From: Pseudomonas sp. GL-B-19
Lineage (GTDB): Bacteria > Pseudomonadota > Gammaproteobacteria > Pseudomonadales > Pseudomonadaceae
Length of the DNA: 64,000 nucleotides
Assembly: GCF_019956415.1 (NCBI RefSeq)
Contig: NZ_JAHBDK010000029.1
Span: forward strand, 1-64,000
Direction: 5' to 3'
The notes beneath the pieces were generated by a model, which was given only the letters and a program-made list of their open reading frames with translations, was not told the DNA's origin and made no database searches. Position 1 is the first letter of the stretch. Each line of letters starts with the position of its first letter. The translations under genes were made by a program, and so were the position numbers. Positions 9,067 through 18,857 of this stretch are shown one piece after another.

Positions 9067-9516
9067 TTAGTCCTCCAGCACCAGCAGCGGCGTGCCTTTC
9101 TTCACAATGTACGTCGCCAGCTCTGACGCCTTGCCGCCACCAACGTTCTTCGCCAAATGCGCCGTACCCGCGGGGATGTACAGCGAATCGCCAGCCTTGA
9201 GCGTGACCGGTGGCCGGCCTTCCAGTTGGTACTCGAACGTGCCGTCGATGACGTATGCCACTTCCACGCCTGGATGCGAGTGTTTCGGCGAGACCACGCC
9301 CGCGTCGAAATCAACACGCACCTGAATCACCTCACGCTCAGCGACGTCCAGGTCCTGGCGCACCAGGTCCGTGCGGTGGATGCCTGACTGCCAGCTTTTG
9401 CCAGGCTGCGCTTCATGGCTTGCCTCGGCAGCCTGCGAAAAGCTCGCGAAGGTAACCAGTGTTACAGCGGCTAGCGCGATGCCGAGCCGGGTGTGACGGG
9501 AAGTGATACGGGACAT
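9067..9516 (-). CDS. Secreted cupin domain protein
   Basis: A 149-residue single-cupin protein. Residues 1-29 form a signal peptide ending FSQA-A. The cupin core shows the metal-binding motif 1 pattern (SPKHSHPGVEVAYVIDGTFEY) and motif 2 (SLYIPAGTAHLAKN), so it should bind a metal in the periplasm. No catalytic role can be assigned. It is monocistronic, between a REPIN and a divergent lipoprotein gene. Confidence 0.88.
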   Translation of the reverse strand: MSRITSRHTRLGIALAAVTLVTFASFSQAAEASHEAQPGKSWQSGIHRTDLVRQDLDVAEREVIQVRVDFDAGVVSPKHSHPGVEVAYVIDGTFEYQLEGRPPVTLKAGDSLYIPAGTAHLAKNVGGGKASELATYIVKKGTPLLVLED

Positions 9517-9758
9517 CGCAATTCTCCAATGATGACCGCCGATGCGGTGTGTTCATTTAGAGGGCGCGGTGTATCCCGCTCGTGTCGCATAACCCATGGT
9601 TTTGTATGCCAAGTTGGCTGTCGGCACAGGAGATACGTTGCGATACAAGCACCCGTGTGCGCCAGGACCGACTATCCGAAGAAATGTCCTCTGTCACCGG
9701 ACAGCTAAAATTGACAGGGGGATCACTTCAACGCGTCCTTACAAGCGGGAGTTTCACG

Positions 9759-10205
9759 ATGAAAATCGTATCTTCGCTGGCGTCGGTGGTGGTGGCGGTC
9801 GGGTGGCTCTGCGGGTGTTCGACGGTGCCTGACAGTCAGATCACCAACGTTCCCCTGCACGCTACGCCCGTCAATGCCGGGAATATCGCCCGGCCCATCA
9901 TGATGCCCAACGGCAATACGACCGAGTTCTGGTTTGCCGTCAGCGGTGAAACCATGGGCAGCGCATTGCCCGGTCGTTTGTCGGCTTACATCTATCCCGG
10001 AAGCTGCGCCAATCTGGGTTCGAAACCGGCCTATGACATGAACGACGGACCGAATGCGCGGTTCTATTCAATGGCATCGATGCAGTACTTCTGGAAAAGT
10101 GCGCCGGTGTCTGTCGAGACACTTCGAGCCGGCGACTATGCCTTGGTGGTGCGTGAAAACCCGGCCGATGGTCATCAAAACATTTTCTGCGGCAATCTAG
10201 GCTGA
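9759..10205 (+). CDS. Putative lipoprotein of unknown function
   Basis: A 148-residue protein with a short lipoprotein signal (VVAVGWLCGCST) that places the lipidated Cys near residue 20. The mature region has an Ig-like or CHRD-like feel (LPGRLSAYIYPGSC, SMQYFWKSAPVSVETLRAGDYALVVRENP) but no family I can name. The start is the ATG at 9759; the frame is open further upstream from a GTG, but the signal peptide fixes the start. A strong terminator follows. Confidence 0.75.
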   Translation: MKIVSSLASVVVAVGWLCGCSTVPDSQITNVPLHATPVNAGNIARPIMMPNGNTTEFWFAVSGETMGSALPGRLSAYIYPGSCANLGSKPAYDMNDGPNARFYSMASMQYFWKSAPVSVETLRAGDYALVVRENPADGHQNIFCGNLG

Positions 10206-10223
10206 AGCCGTTGGACTTCCCTG

Positions 10224-10255
10224 CGTTCCCGCCTGTTGTGCGGGAACGTTTTTTT
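10224..10255 (+). terminator. Rho-independent terminator
   Basis: A perfect 9-bp stem (CGTTCCCGC/GCGGGAACG) with a 7-nt loop is followed by seven Ts, 19 bp after the lipoprotein stop. Confidence 0.92.
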
Positions 10256-10344
10256 CAGCAATTGCCACATGTGCTGTCACTGGTCCTGAGCCATAACCGG
10301 GTCCGCCTCGCCTCGTTGACGGTGTCTAGGAAGCAATTCGGGGT

Positions 10345-11280
10345 TCAATGCTGTGACATCAGCCCATGCAGGACCCCGAACCTCAAACCCGCCTCCGAAG
10401 GCGTCATCTGCAAGATCCCGAAGACCTTGAACGCCGCCAGCATCACCACCAGCCCACCCGGCAAGGTGCTCAAGCGATGGTTTTGCAGACCGGCCAGTTT
10501 GAGCTGTTTGACATGCCCCACTTCCAGCAGTCGCAACGATAGGCGCAGCAGACCGCAGTAAGTGATACCGCTTTCGCCGTCGTCGTTCATCCCGTTGGCC
10601 TTGAGCACCTTGGCGAGCATCCGTGCCGTCCCCGAAGACCCGATGGCCTGCTGCCAACCCAAGGCCCGGTAACGCCGCGCCACTGTTTCAAATTGCAGCG
10701 TGGCCACACGCTCCGCCTCCAGCAACGCCGGGGCGGTTATGCAGCCACCGGAAAAATACCGCGCGCCAAAAGTACCGCTGCCAATGGCAATGCTTTCGGT
10801 CAACAGCGGTTGAGCGCCCTGCCCCAGGATCAACTCGGTGGACCCGCCACCGATGTCCACGACCAGTCGCATGCTTTGCGGGCTGGGGATCGAATGGTTG
10901 ACACCGGCGTACACCAGCTGAGCCTCTTCGTGCCCGGAGATGACGTCAATCCGGAACCCGAGGTGGCGCTCGGCGCTGGCCAGGAACAGCTGCGCATTGT
11001 CGGCCTCGCGCACAGCACTGGTCGCCACCGCCCGCACCCGGCCGGCTTCAAAGCCGCGTATTTTTTTGCCAAATCGCGAAAGCGCCTGCCATCCACGATC
11101 CAGCGCCATTTCGTCCAGCGCACCGCCCTGAAAACCTTCCGACAAACGGACAGGTTCACGCAGGGTTTTCACCTCGTGGATCATCCATTTCTGGTTCCGT
11201 TTGACCGATTGGCCAATCATCATGCGAAACGCATTGGAGCCCAGGTCAATGGCTGCAAACAGGGAGGCGTCTCCTTTCAT
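10345..11280 (-). CDS. Short Ppx/GppA phosphatase family protein
   Basis: A 311-residue exopolyphosphatase/guanosine-pentaphosphatase family protein of the ASKHA fold. Visible motifs are the phosphate-1 loop FAAIDLGSNAFRMMI, AVATSAVREADN, the SGHEEAQLVYAGV block and the phosphate-2 loop VVDIGGGSTELI. It lacks the C-terminal HD-like domain of full-length Ppx (about 500 residues), so it is the short form. The ATG at 11280 is chosen for an AGGA site; in-frame starts at 11304 and 11361 would add 8 or 27 residues without family support. Confidence 0.87.
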   Translation of the reverse strand: MKGDASLFAAIDLGSNAFRMMIGQSVKRNQKWMIHEVKTLREPVRLSEGFQGGALDEMALDRGWQALSRFGKKIRGFEAGRVRAVATSAVREADNAQLFLASAERHLGFRIDVISGHEEAQLVYAGVNHSIPSPQSMRLVVDIGGGSTELILGQGAQPLLTESIAIGSGTFGARYFSGGCITAPALLEAERVATLQFETVARRYRALGWQQAIGSSGTARMLAKVLKANGMNDDGESGITYCGLLRLSLRLLEVGHVKQLKLAGLQNHRLSTLPGGLVVMLAAFKVFGILQMTPSEAGLRFGVLHGLMSQH

Positions 11281-11473
11281 GGCGGGGATTCCTGGCAATT
11301 TCATCAGCCTGCGGAGGGAGTTCCGCGAAGCGTTCAAGATGGTTTGCAAGGATGCTGCCATGGGTTAGGTGACACCAAGATGACACCGCCGTTTTTTCTA
11401 CGCCCCGGAGGCCAGCCGCCCCCCCGGGCAGCGCTTCCGGTTTACAGAAGCGCTGCTTACAGGGTCGCCTTGG

Positions 11474-11824
11474 TCATTTGTCGTCCGGTTTGGTTGACGA
11501 TTGAGGCCGCTGTTCAGCGCTTTCTTCGGCGTTGGGCGGTTCGGGATAACTGCCTGGCATGAACACGTGAGTCAGCAATTCCCTGGCATCGACGTCGACA
11601 ACGCCCTGAACTGAACGGGTCACTGCAACAACCTGCTCACATTGCCGATGGGTATTGACCCGGCCACTCAACGCCACCGTACCCGCATGGGTCTTGACGT
11701 GAATGTGCATGGCAAGGGTGGGCTCGGCCATGGCCAGGGCCGACTTCACCCGGGCCGTCAGCCATGTATCGTGAGCGACCGCTTCCAGTTGATGAGAATA
11801 CTGCTCGAAGGAACGAAGTTTCAT
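11474..11824 (-). CDS. BON domain protein
   Basis: A 116-residue protein with one BON domain (about residues 18-85: DTWLTARVKSALA, HVKTHAGTVALSGRV, VQGVVDVDA) and a polar tail. BON domains usually bind phospholipid and sit in the envelope, but no signal peptide is visible here. The gene is monocistronic, with a hairpin (11429-11455) after its stop. Confidence 0.85.
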   Translation of the reverse strand: MKLRSFEQYSHQLEAVAHDTWLTARVKSALAMAEPTLAMHIHVKTHAGTVALSGRVNTHRQCEQVVAVTRSVQGVVDVDARELLTHVFMPGSYPEPPNAEESAEQRPQSSTKPDDK

Positions 11825-11897
11825 GGTGGATCCCTCTTTCAGAACGAAGGAGCAAACACCTTAATTATAGTGCGCCCCCCGCCTGCGGTCGGGATAC

Positions 11898-13400
11898 CTA
11901 GCGTTTGACCGACAAATCGGTCTGCGTCATGCGACTACGAATAGTAAACACGCCGTCTCCGGAGAGAATCGCACTGCGAGCAAACAGCCGACCGCTCTCC
12001 CAGTTCGAAAGACCCAGCTCCGGCTTGTTCAGCGCGTACTGTCCGTCGACCCAGCGAGTGATCCCGTTGCCGACAAACGGAGCGTTGACCGCGTTGTAGA
12101 AACGCTCATGCGCAGCGTCATCCGCACTGATCAACGACACTGTGAACTGCGGGCTGTAGCGATTGAACAAGGCAATGGCACAGTCCAGATCGTCGACGAT
12201 CATCAGGCTGACTTCCGGGGTTTCTTCCCATTCCCACTCGCGGCCCAATTGATCCTCTGGCAATGGCTCGACCATTGCCTCGGTCCGGTAGCCTTCGGCG
12301 CGGTATACCTCGACGTTTGCACTCAACCACTGAGCCGGCAAGTCCCCCTCGCTGCCTTCGACAATATGCAACTTGCAGCCCTGGCCCCGTGCGTTGCCAG
12401 CCTGTTGCAACGCATCGAGAAACAGCGGCACCAATTCGGCGGCGCGGTCGCGCTGGATCAGGCAGACGTTCAAGGTGTTGCAGACCTTGCGGTCCAGAGA
12501 GTTGCGTACGACGGCGGCGAAGCGAGTCGCGTCGGCATCCTTGTCGGCGATCAGCCAGGCACCGCCGGTGCCGTGCAGGCTGACGGCGGTGCCGGCCTGT
12601 TGGGCGATGCTGCCCAATTGGCTGACCGCACGCCCCGAACCGCGGGCCACGGCCAGGGACAGACGTCGGTCGGCGAACATCGCCCAACCGGCCGCGTGGT
12701 TGACGCTTTCGACCAGCGACACCGCGCCGAATGGCAACCCGGCGTCGCTCAGTGCCGGATTCAGGGCATGGGTGACGATGGCTTGGGCGGTGCTCAATGC
12801 ATCGCTGCCAATGCGCAGCACGGCGGTGTTGCCAGTGCGTAAGACACCGGCAGCGTCGGCGAACACATTCGGTCGGCCTTCAAAGACAAACGCGACGATG
12901 CCCAGCGGCGACACCACTTGTTCGACTTTCCAGCCGTCATGCTCAACGCAACTGATCACCTTGCCCCGTGAGGCGGGCGCATCGTGCCAGGCGCGCAGGC
13001 CAGCGATCATGTCACTGCGCATGCGTTCATCCGCCAGCAAGCGCGTGGTGGAACGCCCACGGGCCTTGGCGCGTTCGATGTCGGCGAGGTTGGCGGCCGC
13101 GATCAAGTCCCAGCACTGCGGGGTTTCCAAGCGCTGGGCAAACAGATCGAAGAAGGCGCTGATTGCTTGATCCGACACCGCCGACATCGCGCTGAACGCC
13201 ACTGCTGCACGTTCGATCGCAACGCTGGCCGCTTGCTGGTCAGCCACCGGAATCAGCAACAATTCGCCGCTGACCTGTTCTACCAACAGGTGGTCTCCGG
13301 GCTGAAAGCGCGCGGCCAGTTCGGGGCTGACCACCGTGACACGATTACCGGCAAAAGGAATCGGCGTGCCAGCGACTAGACGTTCGAGCGCAAGAGACAT
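11898..13400 (-). CDS. Divergent glutamate-5-semialdehyde dehydrogenase-like protein
   Basis: A 500-residue aldehyde dehydrogenase superfamily protein most like ProA (gamma-glutamyl phosphate reductase). It has the SPLGIVAFVFEGRPNVFADA block, GSGRAVSQLGS and the catalytic Cys in DRKVCNTLNVC. It is about 80 residues longer than ProA: the N-terminal part (LERLVAGTPIPFAGNRVTVV) looks beta-rich and extra. No proB or other proline gene is nearby, so it is probably a paralogue with another substrate. The ATG at 13400 has a GGTGA site; an ATG at 13415 lacks one. Confidence 0.82.
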   Translation of the reverse strand: MSLALERLVAGTPIPFAGNRVTVVSPELAARFQPGDHLLVEQVSGELLLIPVADQQAASVAIERAAVAFSAMSAVSDQAISAFFDLFAQRLETPQCWDLIAAANLADIERAKARGRSTTRLLADERMRSDMIAGLRAWHDAPASRGKVISCVEHDGWKVEQVVSPLGIVAFVFEGRPNVFADAAGVLRTGNTAVLRIGSDALSTAQAIVTHALNPALSDAGLPFGAVSLVESVNHAAGWAMFADRRLSLAVARGSGRAVSQLGSIAQQAGTAVSLHGTGGAWLIADKDADATRFAAVVRNSLDRKVCNTLNVCLIQRDRAAELVPLFLDALQQAGNARGQGCKLHIVEGSEGDLPAQWLSANVEVYRAEGYRTEAMVEPLPEDQLGREWEWEETPEVSLMIVDDLDCAIALFNRYSPQFTVSLISADDAAHERFYNAVNAPFVGNGITRWVDGQYALNKPELGLSNWESGRLFARSAILSGDGVFTIRSRMTQTDLSVKR

Positions 13401-13475
13401 GAAGCGGTTCACCATGCAGGGGGCGGCTGGAAAATGTATAGGAAATTTTCCAGAGCGTCATTCACCACTAATCCC

Positions 13476-13581
13476 CTGTGGGAGCGAGCCGGCTCCGGGC
13501 GGCGTTCCGACGAATGCGGTGTGTCATTCGACGATGATGCTGACTGATACACCGCATTCGCGAGCAGGCTCGCTCCCACAG
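13476..13581. repeat. REPIN
   Basis: An inverted REP pair (GTGGGAGCGAGCCGGCTCCG and GCGAGCAGGCTCGCTCCCAC) in the 355-bp gap between the ProA-like gene and the HvfA-like gene. The rest of the gap shows no gene. Confidence 0.85.
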
Positions 13582-13755
13582 GGGGTTGTGCGCCGGGCTT
13601 GTATCAGTGTGTATACAGCCCGCCTCCTGACACACCCCGCCCATAAAACCCCGCCGCAAAGACACATCGCAGATACACCGTCTTGATGAACTACGCCTGT
13701 CGATTGGCCAAGCCGATCAAAGCGCTCAACTCACTCAATGCTACGGAGTATCACC

Positions 13756-13959
13756 ATGTTCAAACTCTCAACGTCCTCCCTGACCCTCGGCCTGCTCATC
13801 GCCGGTGGCCTGGCCTTGTCAAACGTCGCATCGGCCTCCGAATCCGAAGCCTTCAGCATGAAACAACTGGCCCACGGCTACAGCCAGGTCCAGGCCGACA
13901 CCGCGGAAAAACCCGCCGAAGGCAAATGTGGCGAAGGCAAGTGCGGCGCCGGCGAGTAA
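13756..13959 (+). CDS. HvfA-like Cys-repeat peptide (candidate RiPP metallophore precursor)
   Basis: A 67-residue peptide. The signal peptide (about residues 1-27, ending VASA) is followed by SESEAFSMKQLAHGYSQV and a C-terminal EGKCGEGKCGAGE core. The EGKCG repeat is the signature of the HvfA family, secreted peptides whose Cys are converted to oxazolone-thioamide copper ligands by HvfB (DUF692/MNIO) with HvfC. Only two Cys are present, fewer than in longer HvfA proteins. ACGGAG at 13743 supports the ATG at 13756. DoxX follows at 57 bp, as in hvf-type loci, but no DUF692 or DUF2063 gene is in the window. Family by motif; modification is inference. Confidence 0.72.
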   Translation: MFKLSTSSLTLGLLIAGGLALSNVASASESEAFSMKQLAHGYSQVQADTAEKPAEGKCGEGKCGAGE

Positions 13960-14016
13960 CCCATCGCGCGGGGCACGCCGTGGCCCCGCATTCCTGCCCC
14001 AGTGGAGACCAAACCC

Positions 14017-14532
14017 ATGAACACCTCGCTCTCGTCGGCCGTCAAAAGCCTGCACCTGAACCTCGACCGTGCCGGTAGCTGGCTCGCGCCCCTGACCTTG
14101 CGGTTGTTCATCGCCTGGGAGTTTTTTGAGTCAGGCCGGGAAAAATGGAATGGTGAAAACTGGTTTGCCGACATCCAGGACCGTTTTCCGTTTCCATTCG
14201 ACCACGTGCCAGCCACGCTGAACTGGGAGCTGTCGATGGGGGCCGAGCTGATTGGCGCGCTCGCCATTCTGCTGGGCCTTGGCACACGGCTATCGGCGAT
14301 CATGCTGATGGTGGTCACGGTGGTCGCCACCGCTGCCGTTCACTGGCCGGCCGATTGGTCTACATTAAGTGAGCTTGCCCAGGGTTACGCCATCAGCAAC
14401 AAGGGTCACGGTAACTTCAAACTGCCGCTGATCTACCTCGCCGCCCTGCTGCCGTTGTTGCTCTCGGGTGCCGGCAAGCTGAGCCTCGATACGCTGCTGG
14501 CGCGATTTTTCTGGCGCCGTCACAATCGTTGA
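14017..14532 (+). CDS. DoxX family membrane protein
   Basis: A 171-residue inner-membrane protein with four hydrophobic helices and the DoxX pattern ([61 protein letters not shown]). GTGGAG 9 bp upstream supports the ATG at 14017. DoxX proteins (HvfD in Haemophilus) accompany HvfA-type peptides. Their role may be redox or membrane-linked, but is not settled. Confidence 0.88.
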   Translation: MNTSLSSAVKSLHLNLDRAGSWLAPLTLRLFIAWEFFESGREKWNGENWFADIQDRFPFPFDHVPATLNWELSMGAELIGALAILLGLGTRLSAIMLMVVTVVATAAVHWPADWSTLSELAQGYAISNKGHGNFKLPLIYLAALLPLLLSGAGKLSLDTLLARFFWRRHNR

Positions 14533-14587
14533 GATGCTACCGTGGCAAGCTTGACTCTTCACCTCACTTGCGTAGACAGGAGCCACC

Positions 14588-15286
14588 ATGAGCGTGACCA
14601 CCCAATGGATCGAGATCGACGGCGACGAAGGTACATTCGGCGCTTACCTGGCCATTCCGCATACCCAACGAGGCCCGGGGATCGTCTTGATCCAAGAGAT
14701 CTTCGGTGTCAACGAGCACATCCGCTCGGTCGCCGAGCAATACGCCGCTGACGGGTATCTGGTGATCGTGCCAGACCTGTTCTGGCGTAGCGGCCACCGC
14801 ATCGAACTGACCTACGACGAAGCCGGCTGGAAACGCGCCGTCGAGTTGATGAACGCCACCGACATCACCAAGGCGCAGGCCGACATCAAACTGGCCATCG
14901 ACGTGCTCGATGCACAGCCGGGGCTGGATGGTGGCATCGCTTCCATCGGTTATTGCTTTGGCGGCTTGCTGTCTTACCTCACCGCTACCAACGGGCTGGT
15001 GGATGTGGCGGTCGCCTACTACGGTGGCGGCATCCAGAATCACCTCGACCGCGCCGATGACATCCAGGTGCCACTGCTGATGCACTTCGGTGAGCAGGAC
15101 AGCCACATTTCGCTGGAAGCCGTAGAGAATATCGCCGAACGTTTCGACACTAACGACAATGTGGAAATTGTCGTGTACCCAGAGGCAGAACATGGTTTCA
15201 ACTGCTCGCACCGCGACAGCTACAACCAGCGCGCAGCGGCTGAGGCACATGGTAATACGTTGATTTTCCTGGGCCAGGAGCTCTAA
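14588..15286 (+). CDS. Dienelactone hydrolase family protein
   Basis: A 232-residue cytosolic alpha/beta hydrolase with the Cys nucleophile in IGYCFGGLL, an Asp in GEQDSHIS and a His in EAEHGFNC, which complete the triad of the dienelactone hydrolase (ClcD) family. It starts 55 bp after doxX, so it may be cotranscribed, but no aromatic degradation genes are near. The substrate is unknown. Confidence 0.88.
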   Translation: MSVTTQWIEIDGDEGTFGAYLAIPHTQRGPGIVLIQEIFGVNEHIRSVAEQYAADGYLVIVPDLFWRSGHRIELTYDEAGWKRAVELMNATDITKAQADIKLAIDVLDAQPGLDGGIASIGYCFGGLLSYLTATNGLVDVAVAYYGGGIQNHLDRADDIQVPLLMHFGEQDSHISLEAVENIAERFDTNDNVEIVVYPEAEHGFNCSHRDSYNQRAAAEAHGNTLIFLGQEL

Positions 15287-15296
15287 TTCAAACGGG

Positions 15297-15327
15297 CCGG
15301 CGGTGCGAATGACCTTCGCACCGCCGG
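15297..15327. terminator. Bidirectional hairpin between convergent genes
   Basis: A perfect 13-bp stem (CCGGCGGTGCGAA/TTCGCACCGCCGG) with a 5-nt loop lies between the dienelactone hydrolase stop and the CusF-like stop on the other strand. There is no clear T-run. Confidence 0.75.
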
Positions 15328-15339
15328 GCTCGCCAGACG

Positions 15340-15702
15340 CTACTTCGCTACATCAATCGATACGAGGGTCGCCGTCGCCCCTTGCAACTGAAACTCGAAG
15401 TTCACCTGATCTCCCACCTTCACCGCAGCCAGTTGCGCCTCTGTAGCCTTGAACCCCATGGTCATCGGCGGCCATTTCACCGCCGGCACGGCACTGTGGG
15501 CGATGGTTACCGTGTGTTTCGCACTGTCGATGGCCTTCACGGTACCTGCCGCCTTGGCAACCGGAGCTTGCGCTGCTTGCTCCTTCATTGGCTTACCGTC
15601 CATGGCCTTGTCGTCCATCTTCATGCCCGACATATCCTCTGCCTGAGCCGAAAAAGAAAGGGCAATCACGGTGCTTGTCGCTGCGATCAGAGTCAGTTTC
15701 AT
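15340..15702 (-). CDS. CusF-like periplasmic copper-binding protein
   Basis: A 120-residue periplasmic protein. The signal peptide (residues 1-21, ending AQA) is followed by a Met/Asp/Lys-rich linker ([16 protein letters not shown]) and a CusF-type OB fold. The Cu(I)/Ag(I) site is readable: His in HTVTIAHS, then Trp and Met residues in KWPPMTMGF. It is the last gene of the operon and its start overlaps the CusA stop by 4 bp. CusF hands Cu(I) to the CusCBA pump. Confidence 0.88.
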   Translation of the reverse strand: MKLTLIAATSTVIALSFSAQAEDMSGMKMDDKAMDGKPMKEQAAQAPVAKAAGTVKAIDSAKHTVTIAHSAVPAVKWPPMTMGFKATEAQLAAVKVGDQVNFEFQLQGATATLVSIDVAK

Positions 15703-18700
15703 TGGGCGTTTCCTTGAGAGTGAGTGGTTTGTGACAGGAGCTGACGGCGACGCATCAAGCGATACGCCGCCGGAATGACAAACAGCGACAGCAACGGCGC
15801 GGTGATCATGCCGCCGACCATGGGCGCTGCGATGCGGCTCATGACCTCGCTGCCAGTGCCGCCGCCCAACAGAATCGGCAACAGGCCGGCAATGATCACG
15901 GCCACGGTCATGGCCTTGGGTCGAACACGCTGCACTGCGCCTTCACGAATGGCGGCGACCAATCCGAGTTCCGTGCGGTCGCCCGCGTCTTCGCGCTCGG
16001 CCCAGGCATTTTTCAGGTACAGCAGCATGATCACCCCAAACTCGGCGGACACCCCGGCCAGCGCAATGAAGCCGACGCCCGTGGCCACCGACAGATTGAA
16101 CCCCAGCCAATAGAGGAACCACGCACCACCCGCAAGGGCAAACGGCAGCGTGGTCATAATCAGCAAGGCCTCGTCGAAACGCGCGAACGTCAGATAAAGC
16201 AGCACAAAGATGATCAGCAGCGTGGCCGGCACCACCAATTTGAGCCTCGCGTTGGCCCGCTCCAGAAACTCGAACTGCCCGGAGTAACTCAGGCTCATGC
16301 CGGGGTGCAACGTGACCTGCTCGCTGACGACCCGGCGCAGATCGGCGACCACCGAAGCGATGTCCCGCCCACGCACGTCGATGTACACCCAGCCCGACGG
16401 ACGCGCGTTTTCGCTCTTGAGCATCGGTGGCCCGTCCGTGACCTTGACCTTGGCCACCGTGCCGAGGGTGATCTGACTGCCCAGTGGCGTGTAGATCGGA
16501 AGTTGCTCCAACGCACCAAGGGAGTCACGCCACTCTCGCGGATAACGCACATTGATCGGGAAGCGCGCGCGATCTTCGATGGTTTCTCCGACGTTTTCAC
16601 CGCCGATGGCGCCAGCCACGATCGACTGCACATCGGCGATATTGAGCCCATAGCGAGCAGCCGCCTTGCGGTCGATATCCACGTCGATGTAACGCCCACC
16701 GGTCAAGCGCTCGGCCAGCGCGGAACTGACGCCCGCAACATTTTTGGCCGCCCTTTCGACGCTTTGTGTCACCGCATCGATCTGCGCCAGATCGCTGCCG
16801 GCCACCTTCACCCCGATCGGGCTTTTGATGCCGGTGGCCAGCATGTCGATGCGGTTGCGAATCGGTGGAATCCAGAGGTTGGTCAACCCCGGCACACGGA
16901 CCACGCGGTCCAGTTCTTCCACGAGTTTTTCCTGGGTCATGCCCGGTCGCCACTGGTCATGGGGCTTGAACTGGATCGTGGTTTCGAACATCTCCAGCGG
17001 TGCCGGATCGGTGGCGGTTTCTGCACGCCCGGCCTTGCCGAAAACGTGTTCGACTTCCGGTACGGTTTTGATCAGGCGATCCGTCTGTTGCAGCAGTTGC
17101 GCAGCTTTCTGCGTCGACAGGCCGGGTAGCGCCGATGGCATATAAAGCAGATCGCCTTCGTCCAGTGGCGGAAGGAACTCGCCCCCCAGACGCGACATCG
17201 GCCACAACGCGCTGGCAAAGACCAGGAACGCGACCAGCAGGGTGATTTTCGGACGACGCAGAACGGCATCCAGTGCCGGTTGGTAGAGCCTGATCAGCCA
17301 ACGGTTCAGCGGGTTTTGTTGTTCATTGAGGATCCGACCGCGAATCCAGTAGCCCATCAACACCGGCACCAAGGTTACCGACAGCCCCGCCGCAGCCGCC
17401 ATGGCGTAGGTTTTGGTGAACGCCAACGGGCCGAACAATCGCCCCTCCTGCGCTTCAAGAGTGAACACCGGAATGAACGACAGGGTGATGATCAGCAAGC
17501 AAAAGAACAACGCCGGCCCCACTTCCACCGCTGCATCGATCATGACCTGCCAGTGCCGCTCGCCCTTGAGTGCTTCCCCTGGATGAGTCGTGTGCCAGGC
17601 CTCGATCTTTTTGTGGGCGTTTTCGATCATCACCACGGCAGCATCGACCATGGCGCCAATGGCGATGGCGATCCCGCCCAGGGACATAATGTTGGCGTTG
17701 ATCCCTTGATGGCGCATCACGATGAAAGCGATCAACACCCCCACCGGCAACGAGATGATCGCCACCAATGCTGAACGCAGGTGCCAGAGAAAAATCCCGC
17801 ACACCAACGCCACCACGATGAACTCTTCGATCAACTTGTGGCTGAGGTTTTCCACAGCGCGATCGATCAACTTGCTGCGGTCGTACGTGGTGACGATCTC
17901 CACACCGGCCGGCAAGCTGCTTTTGAGCTCTTCAAGCCTGGCCTTGACCGCTGCGATGGTTTCCTTGGCGTTCTTGCCGCTGCGCAGGATCACCACGCCG
18001 CCGACGGTCTCGCCTTCGCCGTCGAGTTCAGCCAGGCCCCGGCGCATTTCCGGTCCCAGCTGAATCGTTGCTACATCGCCAAGGGTGACAGGCACGCTTC
18101 CCACGCCGAGCTTGAGAGGAATCGCCCGAAAGTCATCAAGCGTCTTCAGATAACCCGAAGCCCGTACGACAAACTCGGTTTCCGCCAACTCCAGCACCCC
18201 GCCACCGGTTTCCTGATTGGCCTTGCCAATGGACTCGGTAATTTGTGCCTGGGTAATCCCCAGATTGGCCATTTTCAAAGGGTCGAGCTGGACCTGATAC
18301 TGCTTGACCATGCCGCCGACGGTGGCCACTTCGGCGACGTTGGGCAAGGTCTTGAGTTCGAACTTGAGGAACCAGTCTTGCAGCGCGCGCAGTTGCGCCA
18401 GATCGTGGCCGCCGCTGCGATCAACCAATGCATATTGGAAGATCCAGCCCACCCCGGTGGCGTCCGGTCCCAACGCCGGTTTGGCGCTGGCAGGCAGACG
18501 GCTCTGGACCTGGCTCAGGTACTCCAACACCCGTGAACGTGCCCAGTACTGATCAATGCCATCCTCGAACAACACGTACACAAAGCTGTCACCGAAAAAG
18601 GAGTAGCCGCGAACGGTCTTCGCCCCGGGCACCGACAACAGGGTGGTTGCCAGTGGATAGGTCACTTGGTTCTCGACAATCTGCGGTGCCTGGCCTGCGT

Positions 18701-18857
18701 AAGGTGTGCGAATGATCACCTGGACATCGGACAAGTCCGGCAGCGCATCGATGGGTGTGCTTTGTACCGACCACACGCCCCAAGCCGTGACAAACAGCGT
18801 TGCCAGCAGCACCAGAAAGCGGTTGGCCACGGACCAGCGGATCAGTGCGGCAATCAT
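15699..18857 (-). CDS. cusA: CusA-type heavy-metal efflux RND transporter
   Basis: A 1052-residue inner-membrane RND pump of normal length. The N-terminus ([18 protein letters not shown]) has the Cu/Ag-type DLSDVQV signature rather than the CzcA DVTNVQV type. Met residues of the CusA triad can be recognised in [13 protein letters not shown] and [14 protein letters not shown]. The TM4 proton-relay region ([16 protein letters not shown]) is intact. It overlaps both neighbours by 4 bp. Together with CusB and CusC it exports Cu(I)/Ag(I) from the periplasm. Confidence 0.92.
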   Translation of the reverse strand: MIAALIRWSVANRFLVLLATLFVTAWGVWSVQSTPIDALPDLSDVQVIIRTPYAGQAPQIVENQVTYPLATTLLSVPGAKTVRGYSFFGDSFVYVLFEDGIDQYWARSRVLEYLSQVQSRLPASAKPALGPDATGVGWIFQYALVDRSGGHDLAQLRALQDWFLKFELKTLPNVAEVATVGGMVKQYQVQLDPLKMANLGITQAQITESIGKANQETGGGVLELAETEFVVRASGYLKTLDDFRAIPLKLGVGSVPVTLGDVATIQLGPEMRRGLAELDGEGETVGGVVILRSGKNAKETIAAVKARLEELKSSLPAGVEIVTTYDRSKLIDRAVENLSHKLIEEFIVVALVCGIFLWHLRSALVAIISLPVGVLIAFIVMRHQGINANIMSLGGIAIAIGAMVDAAVVMIENAHKKIEAWHTTHPGEALKGERHWQVMIDAAVEVGPALFFCLLIITLSFIPVFTLEAQEGRLFGPLAFTKTYAMAAAAGLSVTLVPVLMGYWIRGRILNEQQNPLNRWLIRLYQPALDAVLRRPKITLLVAFLVFASALWPMSRLGGEFLPPLDEGDLLYMPSALPGLSTQKAAQLLQQTDRLIKTVPEVEHVFGKAGRAETATDPAPLEMFETTIQFKPHDQWRPGMTQEKLVEELDRVVRVPGLTNLWIPPIRNRIDMLATGIKSPIGVKVAGSDLAQIDAVTQSVERAAKNVAGVSSALAERLTGGRYIDVDIDRKAAARYGLNIADVQSIVAGAIGGENVGETIEDRARFPINVRYPREWRDSLGALEQLPIYTPLGSQITLGTVAKVKVTDGPPMLKSENARPSGWVYIDVRGRDIASVVADLRRVVSEQVTLHPGMSLSYSGQFEFLERANARLKLVVPATLLIIFVLLYLTFARFDEALLIMTTLPFALAGGAWFLYWLGFNLSVATGVGFIALAGVSAEFGVIMLLYLKNAWAEREDAGDRTELGLVAAIREGAVQRVRPKAMTVAVIIAGLLPILLGGGTGSEVMSRIAAPMVGGMITAPLLSLFVIPAAYRLMRRRQLLSQTTHSQGNAQ

